Part shown: one piece after another, positions 11,101 to 22,500 of the stretch
Numbering within the stretch: the first letter of the stretch is position 1
Layout: each line of letters opens with the position of its first letter
NCBI GenBank assembly: GCA_026122225.1
Contig: JANEZZ010000470.1
Span: 558,001-622,000, forward strand
Direction of reading: 5' to 3'
Length of the DNA: 64,000 nucleotides
Source of the DNA: Heloderma charlesbogerti
Lineage: Eukaryota > Chordata > Lepidosauria > Squamata > Helodermatidae
The notes under the pieces: model-generated
What the model was told of the DNA's origin: nothing
Seen by the model: the letters and a program-made list of their open reading frames with translations, nothing else
Databases searched by the model: none
Made by a program: the position numbers and the translations under genes

Positions 11101-14100
11101 ACCCACAGTCCTCTGGATGGGTGGCCATGCATCCCAGCACCCTTTGCGCTGTTGGCCATTTCGGTGCTTGGTGCTGCCGGCCATTTTGGTGCTCGGTGAC
11201 TACTCCTTCTTTGGCTGATCTTGCTGCAGAGCTCTATGGCAGCTGTCAGTTAACCACGGAGGCAGCAAGTGGTTAGTGAACATGGTTTGTCCGTGGTTAA
11301 TAAACCACCATGGTTGGGACAGACACCTGTTCCAACATCACCCTAAGCCAACATGGTTAGCTCAAAACCATCATGGCTTAGCCTGATATCTGAACAGGCC
11401 ACTATGATGGAGGGAGTTGTCCCATCTACTGCAAGGAGCACCCTTTGACAGGGAGTGTTCTGTCTTGCATACTCTTCTTACGTATTTCATTGCACTTCCT
11501 GTGGAACCCCTGTCAGTGGATTTCAGTGGAAAATAGACATGCTTCTAGAATGTAGCCACCATTCACTAAATATTTCTGAAATCTGGCCTGATCTCCCCAC
11601 CTGATAGCTAGATGATCTGTGCCAGACCTCATGCTGATATAATAAGTTATCTTAATTTTATGATGAATACAATTTTCAGCCACCATATCGTAATTATTTA
11701 TTTATTTGATTTGTTCCCTGCCTTTCTACCCAAAACGGCATTCAAGCCAGCTGACAATCACCGATAAAACAAGGATAAGCAAATACATTAAAACACAATT
11801 GAAAGCAATTAAAAACACAACATCATAAAAGCAGCAACCAGCTCAACAAACCTGCTTACACCCTAAAGGCCTCCTCGAATAAAGTCATCTTTGCCTGCTG
11901 GTGGAAGGGCAGCAGAGAGGCAGTGAACTTATTCTCCCTCAGCAGGGAGTTCCACAGCCAGGTATCAGCCACCAAGAAGGCCCTCTTTCATATGCCTTAA
12001 TTCTCCCTTGGCAGGGAGTTCCACAGCCAGGTATCAGCCACCAAGAAGGCCTCTCATATGCATCTGAAGGTGGCATCCTTGAAAGAAGGGCCTCCCCCAA
12101 AGATCTTAAGAACCATTCATAGAATCATAGAATCATAGAATAGTAGGGTTGGAAGGGGTCTACAAGGCCATCAAGTCCAACCCCCTGCTCAATGCAGGAA
12201 TCCAAGTCAGAGCATCCCTGACAGATGGCTGTCCAGCCTCGTCTTGAGCACCACCAGTGTGGGAGAGCCCACCACCTCCCTAGGTAATTGGTTCCATTGT
12301 CGTATTGCTTTAACAGTCAGGAAGTTTTTCCTGATGTTCAGCCGGAATCTGGCTTCCTGTCACTTGAGCCCATGATTCCGTGTCCTGCACTCTGGGAGGA
12401 TCGAGAAGAGATCCTGGCCTTCCTCTCTGTGACAACCTTTCAAGTACTTGAAGAGCACTATCGTATCTCCCCTCAGTCTTCTCTTCTCAAGGCTAAACAT
12501 GCCCAGTTCTTCCAGTCTCTCCTCATAGGGCTTTGTTTCCAGTCCCCTGATCATCTTCCTTGCCCTCCTCTGTACCCTCTCCATCTTGTCTGCATCCTTC
12601 TTAAAGTGTGGTGCCCAGAACTGGACACAGGACTCCAGATGAGGCCTAGCCAGCGCTGAGTAGAGGGGAACTAGTACTTCCCGGGATTTGGAAGCTATGC
12701 TTCTATGAATGCAGCCCAAAATAGCATTGGCCTTTTTTGCAGCCATATCACATTGTTGGCTCCTATTCAGCTTGTGATCGACAACGCTTGTGATCACAGC
12801 TTGTGATCGACAAGCAATTCAGCCTTGTATGGGAGAAAGAGGTCTACAGGTAGCCTTGTTCCAAGCTGTGTAAGGCCTTACAGATCATAACCAGGATGTT
12901 GAATTCTGCAGAGAAACAGAAACAGCCAGTGAAGCTGTTGTAACAAGGGCGGCACTTGCTCCCTGTAACCAGCCCCATTCAACAGTTTGGACCAGCTGAA
13001 GTTTCTCAATGGTTTCTGAAGGTAGCCCCATGTAGAGCTCACATTTATTCTGACATACCGCAGTCTGATTAGTTGTCGGGCCCCAACCCCGATGCTGCAG
13101 TGGCCCCCAAAATGTACAGTCAGAATCTGATCAGAAGTGTCCCAGAATGGGGTTTAGAGCCTAACTCAGTAGTGAAAAGCCCAGGCCCTAAGAGTTTGGC
13201 TATGCCTAATTATTCATGTAATGGCAAGAGAAAGGGTGTAGGGATGTGCGAACCCACCCCTGTCTAGGTTCTCTGGGTGCCTGCCCCTGTTCACCAGTCC
13301 CCAGACAGTGCTTAAGCCCCTCCCACACTTGGCGAGCAGCCCACACTCACCCCGGTGGCCTCATCAAGCTCCACGGTTGCCATTTCTTGCAAATAAAATG
13401 GTGATCACAAAAATGTGCATACTTGCGTATGCGCAAAAATGCACATTTTTTTTTCAAAATATATGCATTTTGCGATTGCCATTTTATTTTGCAAAAAATG
13501 ACAACCGTGGAGCTTGATGAGGACACCGGGGTGTGTGTGGGCCACTCGCCAAGTGTGGATAAGGGATGAGCGGGGCAGGGGCTTGGCGAGCGGGGCTTGG
13601 GGGTGGGGCAGGGCCGGGGTGGTTCCCCCGGATTCCCAGAGGGAATCGGGTGCCCACACCATCCTTAGAAGGGTATGTGTGCTGGTTTGGGCCTTGTAAG
13701 CCTGTGGAACATCAGAATAAGTGTGAGCTTATCTCTGTCAGTTATCTTAGAAGAAGGAAGGAGGGAGGTAGTCTCTCCTGTGCGGCTGGTAGCGGTCGAG
13801 CTTGAATATTATGCGGATAGGTAAGATAGTTACAGCCTTTCCATGAGGAACTGGAAAACATGGCAAGGGTTTTCAGAGGTTTACACATCAACTGAAGAGG
13901 GTGGAATGCAAGTACCGTATTTGGAATGGGGCTTGTTTATAGGCTAAAATGCCCTGACAATTAGATTGTTAGGAGGTGTGCTATTGCAGTCCCATCCTTG
14001 CTTTTAAGTGAATGCCCAGACTTTGTTGGGAACTTCATCTTTACTCCCAATCTTTTATGGTCTATCATTACCATCCCTTGTTTGCTGCCTGTTGCCCTTC

Positions 14101-17100
14101 ATGTCCCTCCATTTGAGCTGTGAGAAAAACTTCTCACCAGGACTTTAGATTGTTTCACCTGAATTGTATCACCTGAACTGAAGCTTAATCCAGACAAGAC
14201 TGTGGTGCTGCTGGTGGGTGGTTCTGCTGACCGGATGGAGGGTGTTCAGCCTGTTCTGGATGGGGCTGCACTCCCACCTGAAGGAGCAGGTCCACAGCCT
14301 GGGGTTTCTCCTTGAGCCATCTTTGTCACTTGAGGCTCAGGTGGCCTCAGTGGCACGGAGTGCCTTCTACCAACTTCAGTTGGTGGCCCAGCTACGCCCC
14401 GATCTGGACAGGGATAACCCGGCTTCAGTTGTCTATGCTCTGGTGATCTCCAAGTTAGATTACTGCAATGTCCTCTACATGGGGCTGCCTTTGAAGATGG
14501 TTCAGAAACTGCAGCTTGTGCAAAATGCTGCGGCCAGATTGATAACGGGGACCAGAAGGTCTGAACATATAAGACCAACTCTGGCATGCTTGCACTGGCT
14601 GCTTGCATGTTTCTGAGCCTGATTCAAGGTTTTAACCTATAAAGCCTTACATGGCTTGCGACCACAATACCTGATGGAGCGCCCCTCCTGTCATGAACCT
14701 ACCCATATACTATGCTCAACATCTAAGACCCTCCTCCAGCTGCCTACACCGAGGGAAACTCAGAAGGCAGCAATAAGGGAGAAGGCCTTCTCGGTGGTGA
14801 CCCCCCATCTGTGGAACAAGCTCCCCAATGAGATCTGCCTGGTGCCAACATTATTATTTTTCAGGGCCAGGTTAAGACCTTCCTCTTTTCCCAGGTGTTT
14901 GGCAGCACATTATGAGGTTTAATCAGTCCTGGATGTGTCTTTAGTTATGACTGACTGTTCAAACTTGTTTTTAGTTATATGTTGCTGGTGTATATTGTCT
15001 GTGTGCTTTTATGTAAATGGCTTTTAAACTTCATATATTGTATTTTAAAGTTTTAACTTCTGTAAACTGCCCAAGAGAACTTTGGCTATGGGGTGGTATA
15101 GGAATGTAAAGCAATCAATCAATCAGTTGTCTGTGAAACCTAGAACCCTGTCTGTTTGAATTACGAATCATTAAGAACCTGCTGTGGAGTGAATAGACCC
15201 TGATGTTTTTTTCTTTTTCTTTTCTTGTTTGTACTTTATTATATGAACTAAGAAACAAATTACAACCAAAACGGAAGTACAACATTACACAGTCGGAGTG
15301 CGAGAAAAAAAAAACTTATCTAAAATACTGTATAGATCTAATCCATAATATTAAAAATAAAAACACAGTCTTTTAACCATCTGTCTCACGTTGTCTTATT
15401 GAACACCACCACAGAGAAACATGGATAAGTGGAGGAGATAAAAGAGGCAAGGATTGATTAATATATGTGATGAAAGGGAACCATACCCCATCCAACTTCT
15501 CTGTGCTAGACAAATCACACACAACTTTGCTGTGTTGCATTAATTTCTCTGACAAGGCAATTTCCCACAGTCACCATCCAATTTTACACAGAAAGGTTGT
15601 TAGCAATTTTCCTCTGAGCTGCAATTTCCATATGTACTGTAACTAATAACAGAGTGACCAACCCTTTGCGGATCATAGGAACACGACCCTGAATTTGTGT
15701 TTGCTATAGATTGTGTATCTTTGAGCATCTCTACACCATCCTAAAATCCCACATTTAAAACAGGGCTTTAAATACAGGATCATGACAGACTTCTTTTACA
15801 CGTGCTTCCTTCCCCCTCCTTTTCTCCCTCCTTTCCCCCCTTATCTGAGTCTTCCAGATGTTTCATTATACAGCCGCTAGATGGTGCTGTGGTCTAGCGC
15901 CTCTTATTTCTGGTTTTCCTCTTTTCATGAGGGAACTCAAGCAGAATTCAAGCACTTTGATTTGATAGCTCATTATCTCTGATCTTTTAGAAAATGGAAT
16001 GAAGGTCATTTAGTATGGGAGGTGCCCTGGAGGTTGATGATGTCATCTAAAGGACCTGCAAACCTCTGTGAGTAACCAATCTCACTAGCAGGATAAAAGC
16101 TCTGTGTGAAGAAGCCCTTTGTCTTCAATAGCCCAGAGGGCCACTTGGCTTGGACTCGTTGTGACTCCTGGATTTTCCTACAGCCCATGTAGAGATACCA
16201 AAGTGGAAGTTATGGTCATCGAATTCTCCCTGTGTGTGGGTTTACTTTGGTCTTACTCTTGAACCTATGTTTTGACTCTTGGATTAGATAGGCCCTGACC
16301 CATGTAGCATGGAAGTACCAACAAAGATTTCAAGTTGGATTAAAATTCTATGTGTGTGGATTTACTTAGGTCTCCTTCTAGAACCCTTGTCTTTGATTGC
16401 TTGGGGTGGTTTATGTCAGGAATTGTTCAAGCCTATTGCCCTGTATTCTGAATTCATAAAGATTGCAATGGGGAAACCATTGGTTGGTCTCTGACACAAT
16501 TACAGTTATTAGCCTTTGACTGGTCTGTGAATTAAATAATGAGCTTATAGCCTACAATTAAATATAATAATAATAATAATAATATTTATTTATATCCCAC
16601 CTTTTCCCTAATACTGGGACTCAAGGTGGCTTTACAACATTAAACTTATACAATTAAAACCTATAAATAGAAATATAAATACTGGTGTACAAAAGTTAAA
16701 AATACAATTAAATCATCAATATTAAAACTATAAAAATCTCAAAACATTAAAAGACAACCACCACAACAAAAATAGTATCCATACGTCATATTTTCACAGG
16801 TCCAGACTAGTTATCCCCAAAGGCCTGCTGGAACAAAAAAGTTTTTACATGCCTACAAAAGCATATCAAGGAGGGTGCCACTCTCGCCTCCCTGGGAAGG
16901 GAGTTCCAGAGCCTTGGGGCAGCCACTGAGAAGGCCCTCTCCTGCGTTCTCACCAGGCGTGCCTGTGATGATGGCGGGACGGTGAGAAGGGCTTCCCATG
17001 AAGATCTCAGGGCATGAGTAGGCTCATAGGGGAGAATACGTTCTTTCAGATAACCTGGACCCGAGCCGTATAGGGCTTTATAGGACATGACCAGCACTTT

Positions 17101-19454
17101 GAATTGTGCCCGGAAACAGACCAGGAGCCAGTGAAGCTGTTTTAACAGGAGAATTGTATGCTCCCTGTAACCAGCCCCAGTCAGCACTCTGAGCCTATAG
17201 CCTATAATTAATGAGGTTATAGCCTATAATTAGTCAATTAATGAGCCTATAACCTATAATTAATTAATTAATGCACTTATACACTACAATTAATTAATGA
17301 ACCTATAGACTATAATTAAATAATGTACCTATAGCCTATATTGAGCCTATAATCTGGAGGTGCCATCAAATACGCAATTTCTCGAGAGTTGCAACCATTA
17401 AAGTTTTGCCATAAGAGCTAAGAAACTCATCTAGGAAATCTGATTTGCTACCAATAAAAGTGCTTGCTGTTTCTGGTATTTTTGTGTCAGCTTGTCAGGA
17501 TAAGTTTGTGCCAAAAGATGGGCACAGGATAATTGAACAGCTGCAAAGTAGTTTATGCTTCCCACTAACTGATGTCCCTGAGTGCCCCCTTGCTTTCTGA
17601 GCTATAACTGTATGACTGGGAACTAAACTATACATGATGTAATACAAATATAATAAATGAAATGAATGATGTTACTCAAGTGGCTTGCTCAATCCAGATG
17701 TGAACCATGGCTTGGGGAATGGGTAGAGGTTAGCCCATTGCCCTCCATTGTGGAACTGTATCAACCTCCACCCACATCCTCTATTTGCATGGGGGGGGGA
17801 GTTCTAATTAAAGTTCTCTAAATAATTTGTTGATTTCTCTGGAGAGAACCCCAAATGGAGTTACAGTCCACCTGCAAACAAACACACACACCTGTGGGAT
17901 TTTGTAGATGCCCAACATGGTTGAAATCTGGATGGAGATGTCAGAGTTGGACCCTTCAAGAACAGCCAACAGTTGTTGATTCTGCCTTCCACAGTAGTAG
18001 TTGGGAACATTTGCCTGCCCAGGAGAGAGCAGGTCTACCAAGGCATCAGAAGTCACTCTTGCATTGAAATAGCTTTCATGGATGTCATAGCCCAGGGTGA
18101 TGTTGGGTAAGAGCCTGGGATTCTGATTGATCTCCTGAATGGCAAAGAAGAAGGACAGGATGTTCCAATACTCTGTGGGCTTTTCCCTAGTGAAAAAAGA
18201 GAGAGCCACATTGTCATCATGTCTTCAATGAATCTAAAATATTCAACTGTTGCTTTTTTGACCCCTCAGGTTTTACAGGAAATACAAATCTCTGGATTAC
18301 ATTCCTACATCCGTACTCATGCTAACACTTATCCAGAGCAAAAGCCAGGTTTAGGTGTGTTGGAAATGGGAGGAATCATTTTGTTCCAGGGTCAATAGCC
18401 ATCATCCATTTTTAAACTAATCCAGTGCAGATGTACATTCCAGTGGTAGAATTAGGCATGCACAACCATACAACTAACTCCATCAGATAACAGCAAATGA
18501 TTAAAAGGTTCATGAAATGATGGGGCATTGATCAAAGGAGAGAAGTAGCTTTGCTTGTCTTTGCTACCTAAAAGGAGGAGAGGAATGATTGGATGCATTT
18601 GTTCTAAGAAAGAATTATCACCACCTAAATTACAAAGTAAATAAGAGAACAACTTGTGTGCCTGAGTGTGTGTGTGTGTGTGACTGAGTGAGTGAGTGGG
18701 GAGGGGGAGTTGTTGCCATGATTTGAACTGCAGTCTCTTGAAGCTCTTCCTCTAATCATCTGCTGCTCTGCATCCCTTTTGAGATATCTTCCCTGTTCAG
18801 TTGATTTGAAGTCTGTCGTAAGAACATAAGAACACAAGAAGAGCTCTGCTGGATCAGACCAAGGGTCCATCTAGTCCAGCATTCTGTTCACATAGTGGCC
18901 AACCAGCTGTCGACCAGGAACTCACAAGCAGGCCATGAGTGCAACAGCGCCCTCCTGCCCATGTTCCCCAGCAATATAGGCTCACTGCTTCTGGTCCTGG
19001 AGGTAGCATATAGTCATCAAGACTAGTAGTCATTGATAGCCTTCCCCTCCAGGAATTTGTCCAGCCCCCTTTTAAAGCCTTCCAAATTGGTGGCCATCAC
19101 TGCTTCCTGTGGTAGTGAATTCCATAGGTTTAACTGTGCTGGGTGAAGAAGTCCTTCCTTTGATCTGTCCTGAGTCTCCCACCAGTCAGCTTCATGGGAT
19201 GACCCCAAGTTCTACTATTTTCAGAGGGAGAGAAATGTCTCCCTATCCACATTCTCCACACCATGCATAATTCTGTACACACACACGTTACCTACTGGAC
19301 AAAGCTGAAACTTGGGTAGATAATAATAATACCATTGGGGATGAACAAGCAGGCTTCTGATATGGGAAGTCAACTATAGATCAGTGTTTTGTTCTTAACC
19401 ACTTGAGAGGAAAGTATGCAGGTGGCCCTAAGAAGCATCTACGTATATGCTGCT

Positions 19455-19507
<53 letters not shown>

Positions 19508-22500
19508 ACAAACATTACATAGGAAATCCCATGACAGTCAACTGGGATCACAGGAGTTTCAATATATTAATAACTTTATGTTTACCCATAAAAGTTCTAC
19601 AGGGGTTTAAGATTCAGTTGTAATTATTGAAATGTATTGCTCCATATCTGTCCATGACATGATGGTCCCCAATTTCTCTTTCCAAGAGTCCTTCCTTCCT
19701 TCCTTCCTTCCTTCCTTCCTTCCTTCCTTCCTTTTAACCACTTTGTATATCTTTCCCTACCAGTTTCTCCCTCCCCTTTCTCTTTCTAACTGGCCAGTCT
19801 CCCTCCCTCCCTCCCTCCCTCTTTTCACCTACTTTGCAAATATATTTGCCTGCCTACCTCCTAACCCCACACTCTCTGTTCAACTATCCTTCCTTCCTTC
19901 CTTCCTTCCTTCCTTCCTTCCTTCCTTCCTTCCTTCCTTCCTTCCTCCTTCCTCCTTCCTTTGCTGCTTTTGTTGATCTTACCTCAGCTTTTGACAGGAT
20001 AAACAGGGAGATTATTTGGAGCAAACTATAGAGACTCAGGATGGATAGATGCCTGCTGATTTTAATTAAGAACTTGCACACGGGCACTAAGGTCCAAGTC
20101 AGAGTAGAGAAGGAGAGTCAGCTGACAGAGGAAAGTGACTCAACCAAAAGGGTAAGGCAAGGTTGTTTACTAGCTCCTTTTCTGTTTAACATATATGTGA
20201 ATGACATCATCCATCAACTAGCCAACAAATCGTATTTTCCAGTAGCTGTCAGCTCACAGAAACAGAACGTTCTGCTATATGCAGATGATATGGTCCTTTT
20301 ATCCCAGACCCAAATTGGTATGAGGAGATTGCTGAACGTGTCTGGGGAAGTACGCGCTAAAGAATAGCTAAGTGTGAATTAGGCAAAGACCGAAGTTATG
20401 GTGTTTGGCAGTCGTATAGTTAAGCATAAATGGGTCCTAGACGGCCATCCCTTGGAACAGTCTAATAGAGTTAACTACCTGGGAATTTGTTTTGCTCCCA
20501 ATGGCCTGTGGATCAGCCGCTGGAAGCCTACCAAACTCAACACCCGATGCTCAATGCAGTCAGTTCTAAAATTTGCTAGAATAAAGAGTGGGAGTCTTGT
20601 GAGGCTGGCTTTAAGAGTTTTTGCTACTGCAGTTATCCCTCAGATGACATATGGGGCAGAAATATGGGGCATTCTGGAGCCAATAGGGATGTACGAAAGC
20701 CTTACCTGGCTCCGCGCCGGGCAATCTGTGGTGGGGGGAGGCGCTCCGTCCCTTCCCCTGGAATCCTCCCTGGGGCCAGCTGCAGCCGGAGTTCCGGCTG
20801 CGGCTGGGCTGCTGTGGCTGCAAATAGCGGCCATCATAGCAGCCGCCATTTGCGTCCTTGCAGTCAGCTGTGATAGGCTATGTAAGTATTTACGTAGCCT
20901 ATCATGGCAAAGAGCAGGGGTGCAAATGGTGTAGCGGCAGCCATTTGTGTCCCTGCTCTTTGTCGTGATAGGCTACATAAATACTTACGTAGCCTATCAC
21001 GGCTGACTGCAAGGATGCAAATGGCGGCCGCTACGACGGCCTCCATTTGCGGCTGCAGCAGCCCGGCCACAGCCGGCTGGGAGACCAGCCGGAGCTGCTG
21101 CCGCCGCCACATCCACCACCAGGTAAGCTCCATCCCGGGGGGATTCCACGGGGTGGCGGTGGGGGGAGGGAGGTTGTTCCACCACAGATTCCAGGGGTGG
21201 GGGACGGATTCTAAAGAATCTCACTTCTAAAGAATCTGCCCTCACTGGACTCCATGGCAGAATTCTCTGACATCCCTAAACCTGTTTGAATCAGTACAGA
21301 ATAGATTTACAGGATTGCACTGGAAACAGGATTACACCAGATTCCTTTAAAGACTTCTTGAATGGACTTTAAGATCCTTTGAACAAACTATAATAATAAC
21401 TTGTATATACCTTTGATACAAATGCTTCTGGTATTCACCATTATAGGTACAATTGTATTCACATTGTTTTCTTATGTATAATTATATTGTTCTAACAACA
21501 ATCCTATTTTGAATAGATTACTAACACCTACTATGTTATTGTGTGTTTTCATATTGTTACAATATTACACTAGTATAACCTGACCCTCTCGCAGTTGTGT
21601 GCTTGTTTGAAGGTTATCCCTCAAATGACTTATGGGGCAGACATTTGGGGCATTCTGAAGCCAAATCTGTTTGGATCAGTACAGAATAGATTTATCTGCA
21701 TGCTACTGGGTCTTCTGCCAGGAACACCAGTGGCATATTTGCGGGCAGAAGCTGGTGTAATGCCAATACTGTATTTTATTTTGAGGGTCATTTTTTAATT
21801 ATTATTTTTTAAAACTAAAGAAACACTGCAAATGAACCAGTTAAATTGTGTATAACAGAGAAGTTGCACATTCCCTCTCAAAATAATGGGTTAACTAATA
21901 GCAAATTACTACTGAGGAAATGGACTTGATTTAGAGTCCTCTTTTGCTGCCGGAATTTACCCCAGCTGACACAATATTTTAGCTCGGCTTCAGGACTTGT
22001 TTGTAGCGAAGGATATGGATGCTATAAGCTCCTCCAGATGTTCTAATATTTCCCCCCAGTTTAAAACAGTGCCATGGAGAAGACAAGGACTTGTCTGAAT
22101 TAAAACCAGCTTCTCTTCGCAAGGCATATACAGCTTTGCTCTTGTCAGGCAATGAATTCAAATATTTTGGAAGGGAGTGTCAGGATTCCTTTTGCCCCTG
22201 CTGAAAACTTAAAAAGCCAAATCAAAACACAGACAAGAGGCTTCAAATCCACGGCTTTTAATCCACTTCCTTCAATGGGTCATACAGATGCAAATGGTCA
22301 GTGACTCACAGTCTACAAAGGAAATGCCTTCAGGGAGTTCAAGGGGAAGCTACAAAAGTTGCCCACTGTTTGAAGAAAAGGCGGCTCACTATCCTAATTT
22401 AAGGGGCGGGGGGGAGATCTCCCTCTCTCTCTTGAGGCCTCTAAGCACAGCTGTTCATGCCAGGCCAATTGGGCAGACCATCTAAGCTCTGCCCCTGCCA

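Noticed and set aside
14246..14608. 120-codon minus-strand frame
   Set aside because: Antisense shadow of the L2 reverse transcriptase.
20398..20934. 178-codon frame joining LINE and hAT sequence
   Set aside because: Crosses the insertion point of a hairpin element; not a coding unit.
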